This document shows positions 34,491-42,886 of a stretch of 64,000 nt of DNA, piece after piece; positions within the stretch are counted from its first letter, which is position 1; each line of letters begins with the position of its first letter. This DNA comes from Devosia chinhatensis. GTDB taxonomy: Bacteria; Pseudomonadota; Alphaproteobacteria; Rhizobiales; Devosiaceae. The notes below the pieces were generated by a model. That model ran no database searches, was not told the origin of the DNA, and saw only the letters and a program-made list of their open reading frames with translations. Location: assembly GCF_000969445.1 (NCBI RefSeq), contig NZ_JZEY01000054.1, positions 992,001 to 1,056,000 of the forward strand. Direction: 5' to 3'. The position numbers were made by a program, and so were the translations under genes.

Positions 34491-35582
34491 TCAGACCCCT
34501 GTGTGGAAGTCGATGATCTGACGCACCGGAGCGCCGCCATAAAGGTTCTTGAAGCCTTCATTGACCTGCTCGAGCTCGATCCGGTCGCTGATCAGGTGAT
34601 CGAGCTTGAGACGACCCTGACGGTAGAAATTGAGAAGGTTCGGAATGTCGACGCGGAACTGGTTCGAGCCCATGGACGAGCCCTGGATCTTGCGATCCTT
34701 GATAAACAGCGAGCCCTCAAATTCCAGCTTGTTGCCGGGCTTGAACATGCCGAGAAGGGTTGCCGTGCCGCCCATGCGGAGCATGCGGAAGGCCTGGTCG
34801 GCGGTCTGCTTGAGACCGAGAGCCTCAAAGGAATAGTGCACGCCGCCCTTCGTAAGCTCGATGATGTCGTTCACGGGATCAACATCGGTGGCGTTAAAGA
34901 CGTCGGTCGCACCCAATTGCTTGGCAAGTTCAAGCTTGCTGTCGAGGCGATCGATGGCAATGATGCGCCCGGCGCCGGCCAGCACGGCGCCGGAGATCAC
35001 CGAGAGTCCTACGCCACCACAGCCGATCACGGCGACGGTCGAGCCTGGGACGACCTTGGCGGCATGGATGACGGCGCCAACGCCGGTCAGAACACCACAG
35101 CCGACCAGCGCCGCACGGTCGAGCGGCAGGTCCTTGTCGATCTTGACCAGAGCATGCTCATGAATCAGCATCTGCTCGGCAAAGGCCGACAGGTTGGACG
35201 ATTGGTGAATGACTTCGCCATTGAGCGACATGCGTCGCGCAACGCCCGCCGGCAACTTGGGATCGGGCGATTCGCAAAGGCTCGGATGGCCGGTGACGCA
35301 TTGCGAGCAGTGGCCGCAGAATACCGAGAGACATCCGACGACATGGTCTCCGGGCTTAACATGGGTCACCTCGTCACCGACAGCTTCGACGATGCCGGAT
35401 GCTTCGTGGCCAGGAATATAGGGCATCGGGTGCGGATAGGTGCCGTCAGCAAAATGCAGATCGGAGTGACAAATGCCGGCATAGGCAGTGCGAACCAGAA
35501 CTTCGCGGCTCTTGGGCTTTTCAATGGTGACGTTCTCGATCGTCATCGGTTCGCCGGCTTTCCAGACAACGGCAGCTTTCAT
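34491..35582 (-). CDS. Zinc-dependent alcohol dehydrogenase
   Basis: A 363-residue medium-chain dehydrogenase. Catalytic zinc ligands appear in GICHSDLHFADG and in the GHEASGIVEAVG segment. The structural zinc site is the four-cysteine cluster CGHCSQCVTGHPSLC, followed by a third catalytic ligand in LVGCGVLTGVG. The Rossmann loop reads IGCGGVGLSV, and the acidic residue after it (IIAIDRLDSK) predicts NAD preference. The overall pattern is class-III-like. It is the first gene of the leftward operon with the aldehyde dehydrogenase, under the operator at 35692. Confidence 0.93.
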   Translation of the reverse strand: MKAAVVWKAGEPMTIENVTIEKPKSREVLVRTAYAGICHSDLHFADGTYPHPMPYIPGHEASGIVEAVGDEVTHVKPGDHVVGCLSVFCGHCSQCVTGHPSLCESPDPKLPAGVARRMSLNGEVIHQSSNLSAFAEQMLIHEHALVKIDKDLPLDRAALVGCGVLTGVGAVIHAAKVVPGSTVAVIGCGGVGLSVISGAVLAGAGRIIAIDRLDSKLELAKQLGATDVFNATDVDPVNDIIELTKGGVHYSFEALGLKQTADQAFRMLRMGGTATLLGMFKPGNKLEFEGSLFIKDRKIQGSSMGSNQFRVDIPNLLNFYRQGRLKLDHLISDRIELEQVNEGFKNLYGGAPVRQIIDFHTGV

Positions 35583-35691
35583 CTCTCACATCCTTGCATT
35601 CATTAGAGCAGGGCCAGAGGCTGGAGTGGTCCAAGATAGTGGTCACTGCTCTTCCCTGCTGTCACGCTACCCACACCAGTTGGTTTTGTCT

Positions 35692-35703
35692 ACTGTTGAC
35701 AGT
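35692..35703. promoter_or_regulatory. GntR-type operator, site 6 (divergent)
   Basis: ACTGTTGACAGT, followed by TTTGG as in sites 3 and 5, sits between the leftward alcohol/aldehyde dehydrogenase operon and the rightward ABC importer operon. TTGACA serves as the rightward -35; the TTCTA segment near the -10 position also resembles site 3. Confidence 0.7.
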
Positions 35704-35809
35704 TTGGGTGCAGCCTTCTAGCTTTTAGATATGCGGTTGTCTGAAAAGATTGTCGCATCCTCGTCCGGCTCGCCCGGAAAAGGGTCCTTGTGAAAGTCCA
35801 GGAGGCGGA

Positions 35810-36727
35810 ATGGCAGGCTTCATTTTAAAACGGCTGCTGCAGTCGGTCCTGACCATAGCCGGCGTCATCACCGCGGCGTTCTTCCTGACGCGCCTGGCGG
35901 GTGACCCGTCCATTCTCCTGCTGCCTCCTGAAGCAACACCCGAAGATGCTGCGCGTCTGCGTGCTGCGCTCGGACTGGATCAGCCGCTTATCGTTCAGTA
36001 CTTCGTCTTTATGGGCAAGGCGTTCATGGGCGATTTCGGCATGTCCTTACGCCAGGCGATCCCTGCCATGGATCTCGTGCTCGAACGCGTCCCAGCGACA
36101 TTGGAACTCGCGCTCTCGTCGTTCGTGGTCGGCATCGGCCTTGCCTTTATCCTGGGTATCCTGATGCGCATGACCCGCTTGAACTGGGTGCGCGACCTCA
36201 TCACCTGGATCGCCCTGGGCCGGCAGGCAATTCCGATCTTTTCCTTCGGCCTCGTTCTCATCCTTATCTTCTCGATCCAGCTCAAATGGCTTCCGTCCTA
36301 CGGTCGGGGGACCTTCAGTCACCTGATCCTGCCGGCCGTGACATTGGGCACCTATGAGCTGGCGCTTTATCTGCGTCTGTTCAACGCCTCGCTTGCTGCC
36401 GAGCAGCGCAACGACTATGTGCGCACCGCTTTTGCCAAGGGGCAGGGTCGCATCCAGGTTCTCCTCAAGCACATGTTGCCCAATGCGCTTCTCCCGCTCG
36501 TTACGGTCGCAGGCATCAATCTTGGCATGCTGCTGGGAGGCACCGTGGTCACGGAAACCGTGTTCAGCTGGCCCGGCGTCGGCCGCCTGATCGTGCAATC
36601 TGTCAGCCAGCGCGACTTCCCGGTGATCATCGCAGGGGTCTTCCTGATCTCGCTGGTCTTCGTCGTCATCAATCTGATCGTGGATATTCTTTACGGCTTC
36701 CTCGATCCCCGCGTGAGGCTCGCATGA
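35810..36727 (+). CDS. ABC transporter permease, DppB type (catabolic island)
   Basis: A 305-residue inner-membrane permease. It starts AGFILKRLLQSVLTIAGVIT, the usual DppB first helix, and has the coupling loop RNDYVRTAFAKGQGRIQVLL and the end NLIVDILYGFLDPRVRL. GGAGG at 35801-35805 lies four bases before ATG 35810; the open frame reaches back to 35750 but without a ribosome site. It overlaps the DppC-type gene by four bases (ATGA). No binding-protein gene lies in this operon. The co-regulated receptor at 21061 is the likely partner. Confidence 0.92.
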   Translation: MAGFILKRLLQSVLTIAGVITAAFFLTRLAGDPSILLLPPEATPEDAARLRAALGLDQPLIVQYFVFMGKAFMGDFGMSLRQAIPAMDLVLERVPATLELALSSFVVGIGLAFILGILMRMTRLNWVRDLITWIALGRQAIPIFSFGLVLILIFSIQLKWLPSYGRGTFSHLILPAVTLGTYELALYLRLFNASLAAEQRNDYVRTAFAKGQGRIQVLLKHMLPNALLPLVTVAGINLGMLLGGTVVTETVFSWPGVGRLIVQSVSQRDFPVIIAGVFLISLVFVVINLIVDILYGFLDPRVRLA

Positions 36728-37557
36728 TGGGCAAGATTTCCATTTCGCAAGCCGTGGCCATTGGCCTGCTCGCGATCGTGGCGGTGCTGGTGATCGTCAT
36801 CCCGCTTCTGCCGTTCTATGATCCCTACAGCCAGAACCTGGGAGGCGCTCTGCTGCCGCCCGGCGGGTCTTCGTTTGATGGCCGCTTCTATCTCCTTGGA
36901 ACCGATACGCTGGGGCGCGACATGCTTTCCCGCCTGGCGTTGGCCGGACAGGTTTCGGCCCTGATCGGGCTTGGCGCTGTCGCGGTAAGCCTTCTGGTGG
37001 GGGTGACGCTTGGCCTTATCGCCGGCTATTTCCGAGGCCCGGTGGAGGTCGTGATCATGGGTCTTGCCGATCTCCAGCTCTCCATTCCGCGCGTGCTGCT
37101 GCTGATCGCCGTCACCGCCATCATCGGGCCCAGCGTCGTCAACCTCGCCATTATTCTGGGCCTGTCGAGCTGGGTGGCCTATGGCCGCGTCGCACGCGGC
37201 ATGGCGCTCAGCCTTCGCGAACGCGAATTCATCCTCTCCGCCCGTACGCAGGGGGCGTCGGCCACCTGGAATATCCGCCATCATCTGCTGCCCAATGTAT
37301 TGCCGCAGATGTTGATCGTGGGTTCCTATGAATTCGGCATGATCATCGTGCTCGAGGCGTCGCTGAGCTATCTGGGCCTGGGCGTGCAACCGCCATTGCC
37401 AAGCTGGGGCATGATGGTCTCGGAGGGACAGAACTATCTGGCGCTGGCCCCGCAACTGGCAATCCTGCCCAGCATAGCGCTCTTTATCCTCGTCGCCGGG
37501 TTCCAGTTCCTGTCCCAGACCCTCACCAAGGAAAACGATCTGGAGATGGTCGCATGA
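36724..37557 (+). CDS. ABC transporter permease, DppC type (catabolic island)
   Basis: Second permease of the split importer, 277 residues. It has a first helix AIGLLAIVAVLVIVIPLLPF, the family motif LLGTDTLGRDMLSRLALAG, and a coupling loop with EREFILSARTQGASATWNI. It overlaps both neighbours by four bases (ATGA), a tightly coupled arrangement that should keep the two permeases and the ATPase at fixed ratio. Confidence 0.92.
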   Translation: MMGKISISQAVAIGLLAIVAVLVIVIPLLPFYDPYSQNLGGALLPPGGSSFDGRFYLLGTDTLGRDMLSRLALAGQVSALIGLGAVAVSLLVGVTLGLIAGYFRGPVEVVIMGLADLQLSIPRVLLLIAVTAIIGPSVVNLAIILGLSSWVAYGRVARGMALSLREREFILSARTQGASATWNIRHHLLPNVLPQMLIVGSYEFGMIIVLEASLSYLGLGVQPPLPSWGMMVSEGQNYLALAPQLAILPSIALFILVAGFQFLSQTLTKENDLEMVA

Positions 37558-39593
37558 TGCCGCAAGTGGTACCGGCCGCCGTGCCCGCCGAGGCTGTTCT
37601 CAGTGTCCGCAATCTCTCGATCGATGCCAAGGGTGCCGACGGCAATCCCATTCACCTGGTGCAAGATGTTTCCTTTGACGTCTTTGAGGAGGAAGTCCTG
37701 GGCCTGGTCGGCGAGTCCGGTTCGGGCAAGAGCCTCACCATGCTTGCTGTACTCGGCCTGCTCGGTCCCGGTCTCAAGATCGTGTCTGGCAGCATTGTCC
37801 TGCGCGGTCAGGAACTGACCACGATGCCGTTCACGGACCTGCAGAAGGTTCGTGGCAAGGCGGTGTCGATCATCTTCCAGGACCCATTGACGACGCTCAA
37901 CCCTGTCCTGCGCATCGGCGACCAGATCGGTGAAGCCATCCGGCTGCACAATCCAGGAAAAAGCAAAGCCGAGGTCAAGGCACGCGTCATCGAGCTCCTG
38001 TCGCTGGTGGGCATCCCTAACCCTGAGCGGCGCTTCAGCCAGTTCCCCAATGAATTTTCCGGTGGCATGCGGCAGCGCGTCGTCATCGCCATGGCGATGG
38101 CCAACGAGCCGGATCTGTTGATCGCTGACGAGCCCACGACGGCGCTCGACGTCACCATTCAAGCCCAGGTCATGCAAGTTCTGGCCGAAGTGCGGGCCCG
38201 GACCGGCGCGGCCATGGTGCTCATCACGCACGATCTCGGCCTCGTCTCCGAATATGCCGATCGGCTTGCCGTGATGTATTCGGGCCGTATCGTCGAGCAG
38301 GCGCCAGGCGAGCAGCTCTTTGCCGATCCCAGGCATCCCTATACCGCCGGACTGATCGCCAGCCTGCCGCAGATCGACCATAAGGTCGCCTCGCTCTATT
38401 CAATTCCCGGCTTCGTGCCCGATCCGCGCAAGCGGCCATCGGGCTGCCCGTTCCATCCACGCTGCGCCATCGGCCGCGACCGGCCCGAATGTTCGTCGTC
38501 GGACCCTGCCTTGCGCGAGATCTCGGTCCAGCGCGATGTCGCTTGCCACTTTTCCGATGAAACGCCCGCCTGGCTCGTCGAGCAGCGCCAGATCAGCGCC
38601 ATGGTGGCGGATGCGCCCGAGGCCGCCAATGACGATGCCAGCAAGGTGGTGCTCAAGGTTTCCCACCTGGACAAGGTGTTCAATATCGGCGGCGCCGCCT
38701 TCAAAAGTCACAAGCTGCGCGCGCTGCGCGACATCAATTTTGATCTGCGGTCAGGCAGGACACTCGGCATCGTCGGGGAGTCCGGCTGCGGCAAATCCAC
38801 CCTGGCGCGCGTGCTCCTGCGTCTGTCCGAAGCCAGCGGTGGCGACGTCTATCTCAACGGTGCCCCGCTCTTCAAGCTGCGGGGCAATGCCTTGCGGCAG
38901 CGCCGTCGGGACCTGCAGGTCGTCTTCCAGGATCCCTATTCCTCGCTTGATCCGCGGATGAAGATCCATGATGTGATTGCCGAGCCGTTGCGGATTTCGG
39001 GCTCTTATACGCCCGAGCGCGTCAATCAGCTGCTCGAACATGTCGGCCTGCCGCCGGAAGCCGGGCAACGCCGCTCGCCGGAATTTTCCGGCGGGCAGCG
39101 GCAGCGCATCGCCATCGCCCGCTCCCTTGCGCTTAATCCGGACGTCCTGATCCTCGACGAGGCGGTGTCGGCGCTCGACGTTTCCATCCAGGCGCAGGTC
39201 ATCAACCTCCTGATGCAGCTGCAAAAGGATCTTGGACTCACCTATGTTTTCATCTCGCACGACCTTTCGGTGGTGCGGCACATTTCCGATGAAGTCATGG
39301 TCATGTATCTGGGCCGCGTCATCGAGCAGGGTAGCACGGCAGACGTCTTCGACCGCCCGGCCCATCCCTATACGCGTGCTCTCCTGGCAGCCATTCCGCA
39401 GATCGGCGGCAAGTCCGACAGCGAGGGGTTGATCGCCAAAGGCGACCTTCCCAATCCGATGAACCCGCCATCCGGATGCGCTTTCCGCACGCGCTGTCCC
39501 ATGGCGCAGCCCTTGTGCGCCGAACAAGAACCGCCGCTCGTTGATCATGGCCAGCCGGGCCACGAATCTGCGTGCCACTTCGCGCAGGCCTGA
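37554..39593 (+). CDS. Fused double ATPase of the split ABC importer
   Basis: A 679-residue energy-coupling protein with two nucleotide-binding domains. Domain 1 carries GESGSGKS, FSGGMRQR and LLIADEPTTALD. Domain 2 carries GESGCGKST, FSGGQRQR and VLILDEAVSALD. Both end with the oligopeptide-type cysteine-containing extension (GCPFHPRCAIG and GCAFRTRCPM), longer than in the homologue at 6333. It overlaps the DppC-type gene by four bases and is three bases from the MBL-fold gene, so all five belong to one operon from the operator at 35692. Confidence 0.93.
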   Translation: MMPQVVPAAVPAEAVLSVRNLSIDAKGADGNPIHLVQDVSFDVFEEEVLGLVGESGSGKSLTMLAVLGLLGPGLKIVSGSIVLRGQELTTMPFTDLQKVRGKAVSIIFQDPLTTLNPVLRIGDQIGEAIRLHNPGKSKAEVKARVIELLSLVGIPNPERRFSQFPNEFSGGMRQRVVIAMAMANEPDLLIADEPTTALDVTIQAQVMQVLAEVRARTGAAMVLITHDLGLVSEYADRLAVMYSGRIVEQAPGEQLFADPRHPYTAGLIASLPQIDHKVASLYSIPGFVPDPRKRPSGCPFHPRCAIGRDRPECSSSDPALREISVQRDVACHFSDETPAWLVEQRQISAMVADAPEAANDDASKVVLKVSHLDKVFNIGGAAFKSHKLRALRDINFDLRSGRTLGIVGESGCGKSTLARVLLRLSEASGGDVYLNGAPLFKLRGNALRQRRRDLQVVFQDPYSSLDPRMKIHDVIAEPLRISGSYTPERVNQLLEHVGLPPEAGQRRSPEFSGGQRQRIAIARSLALNPDVLILDEAVSALDVSIQAQVINLLMQLQKDLGLTYVFISHDLSVVRHISDEVMVMYLGRVIEQGSTADVFDRPAHPYTRALLAAIPQIGGKSDSEGLIAKGDLPNPMNPPSGCAFRTRCPMAQPLCAEQEPPLVDHGQPGHESACHFAQA

Positions 39594-39596
39594 TGG

Positions 39597-40559
39597 GTGC
39601 TTGAGCCGCTGGTCGAACGCTGGGCGGAGGACATTGCCTGCCTCCGCCTGCCCATGCCTGCCTTTGGCGGCGTCAATGCCCTGATCCTTGGTCCGCCGGG
39701 CAACCGCGCCATTGTCGATACGGGCATGCCGGGCGCCGAAACGGCTACGATCTGGCAGTCCGTGCTCAGCGATACAGCCTTCGGGCCCGTCAACGGTCTG
39801 GTCGCGACGCATGCTCATATCGATCATATCGGGCAGGTCGGTTTTCTGACACGGCAGACCGGCGCGCCGCTCATCATGTCAAAGGCGGAACATGATAACC
39901 TCGCGCATCTCGTCAGCCTGAGCCTTGAGGAGCGCCAGGCCCTTGCAACTGCGTTCCAGGACCGTGGCGGCTTTCCGTTGGAGGGCAGGGCGCTGCCCAC
40001 CGATTATTCGGTCCTTGCACCTTTTCCTCGACCCGCCCGCCTCTTGGAAGACGGTAACACCATCACGCTGGGCGGCATTGCGTGGACTGTGCTGCTCGGC
40101 GGTGGACATTCCCGCGCACCGATTTGCCTATTGTCTTTGGAGCGCAAGATTCTTCTCGCCGGCGACCAGCTGCTGATGGGCTCCGGCCCGCAGGTGCCTG
40201 TCCAGGCCGAGCGGCCGGATGATAATCCTCTCGGCGACTATTTCAGCTTCCTTGACCGTCTGGACGGCTTGCCAGACGATCTCACTGTCTTGCCTGGACA
40301 TGGAGAACCGATCCGCGACTTCAAGCGCCAGGTGGAGCGCATTCGCTCAGGTCATCGGCAACGCCTCAAGCTGTTGCGCGAGCGCATGAGCGGCACGCTG
40401 ACCTCTGCCGAAATAGCGGACCTCGTATTCGCCAACCCATCGAGGCGACTTAGGGCGCGGCTGCCCTATCTCACCGCTGCCATGACCAATTACCTCGTCG
40501 CGAAGTCGGAAATTCAGGTCTGCCGCACTTCCCATTCATTGCGATTTTCGAGAACCTGA
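39597..40559 (+). CDS. Metallo-beta-lactamase-fold hydrolase
   Basis: A 320-residue cytoplasmic enzyme with the full MBL metal motif THAHIDHIG, a later His in GGGHSRAPICL, the bridging Asp in LLAGDQLL and the final His in VLPGHGEP. The C-terminal 70 residues are a helical extension like that in glyoxalase-II/RNase-Z-type relatives that hydrolyse thioesters or lactones. GTG 39597 is only a few bases after the ATPase stop, so it belongs to the importer operon. A role in hydrolysing a CoA thioester, lactone or lactam of the pathway is plausible but inferred. Confidence 0.83.
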   Translation: MLEPLVERWAEDIACLRLPMPAFGGVNALILGPPGNRAIVDTGMPGAETATIWQSVLSDTAFGPVNGLVATHAHIDHIGQVGFLTRQTGAPLIMSKAEHDNLAHLVSLSLEERQALATAFQDRGGFPLEGRALPTDYSVLAPFPRPARLLEDGNTITLGGIAWTVLLGGGHSRAPICLLSLERKILLAGDQLLMGSGPQVPVQAERPDDNPLGDYFSFLDRLDGLPDDLTVLPGHGEPIRDFKRQVERIRSGHRQRLKLLRERMSGTLTSAEIADLVFANPSRRLRARLPYLTAAMTNYLVAKSEIQVCRTSHSLRFSRT

Positions 40560-40618
40560 GGCGGACGCCTGCTGGCAGGCCCAAGACGATCCACATCGAC
40601 ATTTGAGCCGCTTTGCCC

Positions 40619-41230
40619 TCAAACCACGTCGGTCAGTCCGCGATCGGTCAAGGTATAGCGTCTTGTGGCCACACGGTCGATTAATTGCCGGTCGTGACTG
40701 ATCGCAATGACGCCAAGTCCCTTGCGACACTGAGCCAGCAGGTATCTCCAGATATTGGCTTGCGTGATTGGATCGAGCATCGCCGTGAGTTCATCGGCGA
40801 CGAGATACCTGGTGGATGGTGCCATGGCGCGCAGCAGGACCACCCGCTGCAATTCTCCGCCGGAAATTTCGTGCGGAAAGCGATCGTACCAGGACTTTGA
40901 AACGCCAATGGCGGATCTTGTCTCCTCGTCAGGCTCCCAGCCTTCTTCAACGATGCGTCCGATCCGCCATCGCGGATCGACTGTGGCAATGGGCGATTGA
41001 TGCACATACTGGACCGGGCACCAACCTCGCCCATGATGCTGACCGTCTACACATATTTTTCCCGCGTCGGGTTCAAGGTGGCCGGCGATGAGCATGCCCA
41101 ATGTGGATTTCCCACAGCCCGACGGACCGGCGAGCCCAAGGACCTGGCCCGGCTCAAGGATCAGCGACACCCGCTCGAGAATGCGCCGGCCTCCGTGATA
41201 GGAGAATTGGATGTCGCGCGCCTCAAGCAT
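40619..41230 (-). CDS. nikE: Nickel ABC importer ATPase NikE
   Basis: Second ATPase of the nickel importer, 203 residues, shorter than typical NikE (about 260) because the C-terminal extension is missing. Walker A is GPSGCGKST, the signature ISGGELQR, Walker B YLVADELTAMLD and the H-loop ISHD. All catalytic elements are present, although the usual EP after Walker B Asp is EL. ATG 41230 overlaps the end of nikD by eight bases; the in-frame ATG at 41239 is an alternative. It is the last gene of the leftward nik operon and is convergent with the MBL-fold gene. Confidence 0.85.
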   Translation of the reverse strand: MLEARDIQFSYHGGRRILERVSLILEPGQVLGLAGPSGCGKSTLGMLIAGHLEPDAGKICVDGQHHGRGWCPVQYVHQSPIATVDPRWRIGRIVEEGWEPDEETRSAIGVSKSWYDRFPHEISGGELQRVVLLRAMAPSTRYLVADELTAMLDPITQANIWRYLLAQCRKGLGVIAISHDRQLIDRVATRRYTLTDRGLTDVV

Positions 41231-42026
41231 GGCAATCATCCGAGGCGTAAAATGCATTTTGTGGTAGGGCGCGCCACAACGCCCTCGCATATGCGCTATT
41301 GAGCGTCTCGCCCGTGCCGCGGAACCGCAATGACTGTTCGATGGCCACCAGACGCCCGCCATCGAGCACTGCGACACTGTCTGAATATGGCGCTGCCTGC
41401 GTCAGGTCATGGGTGATCAGCAGCACCCCGTGTCCCTGGTCGGCAAGCCCGCGCAGCTGAGCCATGACCATACTGGCATTTTCGGCATCGAGGCCGCTGG
41501 TCGGTTCGTCGGCGACGACCAGCGCGGGATGACCGACTGTGGCCATGGCCAGCAGCAGACGCCGCGCCATGCCACCGGACAATTGGTGCGGGAAAGCGCG
41601 TGCCACCTCGGCAGGAAGGGCAAAACGCGCCAGGCGTTCGGTGATGGCGGCCCTGTCGAGGCGCGTTCCGGCGCGTTTGGCCGCCCATGCCAATTGATGC
41701 CCGCACCGTACCAGAGGATCGAGATGGCTGATCGATTGCGGCACCAGACCTATGCGACGTCCACGGATGGTTCGCAGCGTCGTTTCGTCGAGCGTCTCCC
41801 CTTCGAAGCGTAGCGTTCCTGTGGTGCTTGCATTGGGTGGCAGGATGCCGAAGAGGGCATGAGCCAGGAGGCTTTTGCCGGCCCCGGAGGCACCCACCAG
41901 CGCGAGGATCTGGCCGTGTCGAAGAGAAAAGCTAATGTCGTGGAGTGCAAAGATGCGCTTTTGTCGGAGCAGGCCCTCGTAACGTCGGAACGAGAGGGAG
42001 AACGTGTCGACCTCGAGCAGCATCAA
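41223..42026 (-). CDS. nikD: Nickel ABC importer ATPase NikD
   Basis: First ATPase of the importer, 267 residues. It has Walker A GASGAGKS, a Q-loop near IGLVPQSISHLDPL, the signature LSGGMARR, Walker B LVVADEPTSGLD and the H-loop LITHDLTQ. It overlaps nikC by four bases (ATGA) and is overlapped by nikE, so the two ATPases are translated as a coupled pair and should form a heterodimer on the NikB/NikC permeases. Confidence 0.87.
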   Translation of the reverse strand: MMLLEVDTFSLSFRRYEGLLRQKRIFALHDISFSLRHGQILALVGASGAGKSLLAHALFGILPPNASTTGTLRFEGETLDETTLRTIRGRRIGLVPQSISHLDPLVRCGHQLAWAAKRAGTRLDRAAITERLARFALPAEVARAFPHQLSGGMARRLLLAMATVGHPALVVADEPTSGLDAENASMVMAQLRGLADQGHGVLLITHDLTQAAPYSDSVAVLDGGRLVAIEQSLRFRGTGETLNSAYARALWRALPQNAFYASDDCHA

Positions 42027-42886
42027 AGTTGCTCCTGCCGGGGATCAGCAAGCAGGCGCAGGCCATTGCCGATGGCATCGAAGCACAGAACGATGGCCAG
42101 CAGGCAAAGGCCAGGGAACAAGCCAAGCCACCATTTGCCCGCCATGAGATAGCGCATGGCATCGGACAGCAAGATACCGATGGCCGGCTTTGATGGTTCA
42201 AGGCCGAAACCGATGAAGGTCAGACCTGCTTCATGCAGGATAGCATGGGGAAAGAGCAGGACGAGGCCCACAAGCAATTGCGGCCAAAGGTGCGGCAGGA
42301 AATGCTGGAAGCCGATGAAGGTCCACGACTTGCCCATGCGCCTGGCCGCAATGATGTAATCGGCATGGCGCAATTGCAGGATCTCAGCGCGCAGGATGCG
42401 GGTCAGTCGCGGCCAGTGCGTGATCGCCACGGCGACGATGACCGCAGTCGTGCCGCCACCGAGGGCAAATGAAATCAGGATCAGCAGCACCAGATGTGGC
42501 AGGCCCATGGCGGCATCCACCAAAAATGCCACCAGCGCGTCTGCCCAGCGCCCGCAGGTGGTTGCAAAGATGGCAAGAGCTGCCGCGATGACGACCGAGA
42601 TCGCCGAAGCAATGAGCCCGACCCACAAGGAAATGGTCAGGCCATGCACGGTACGCGCGAACATGTCGTGGCCCAGCTGGTCTGTGCCGAACCAGTGGGT
42701 CCAGGATGGTATGGCGAGGCGCGTGGAGAAATCCGCATCTATGCCAACCGTGCCGAACAACCACGAGCCGCTCACGACACCAAGGATGATGAGACCGCCA
42801 ACCATGGCAGCGGCCAGCGTCATAAGGCGATTGTTGAGCCACGGGGCTCGTGTTTGGACGGGGATGACATCGATGGCTTCGCTCAT
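42023..42886 (-). CDS. nikC: Nickel ABC importer permease NikC
   Basis: A 287-residue DppC-type inner-membrane permease. It has an N-terminal tail, a first helix (LMTLAAAMVGGLIILGVVSG), the motif WFGTDQLGHDMFARTVHG, a coupling loop around ILQLRHADYIIAARRMGKSW and the end LCLLAIVLCFDAIGNGL. ATG 42886 overlaps the nikB stop by four bases. A longer open frame extends upstream but would cover nikB out of frame and is not real. Confidence 0.88.
   Translation of the reverse strand: MSEAIDVIPVQTRAPWLNNRLMTLAAAMVGGLIILGVVSGSWLFGTVGIDADFSTRLAIPSWTHWFGTDQLGHDMFARTVHGLTISLWVGLIASAISVVIAAALAIFATTCGRWADALVAFLVDAAMGLPHLVLLILISFALGGGTTAVIVAVAITHWPRLTRILRAEILQLRHADYIIAARRMGKSWTFIGFQHFLPHLWPQLLVGLVLLFPHAILHEAGLTFIGFGLEPSKPAIGILLSDAMRYLMAGKWWLGLFPGLCLLAIVLCFDAIGNGLRLLADPRQEQL

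Noticed and set aside
34491..35582. Alcohol dehydrogenase as glutathione-dependent formaldehyde dehydrogenase
   Set aside because: The zinc-site pattern is class-III-like, but the context is a catabolic operon with an aldehyde dehydrogenase and there is no S-formylglutathione hydrolase nearby, so I kept the general call.
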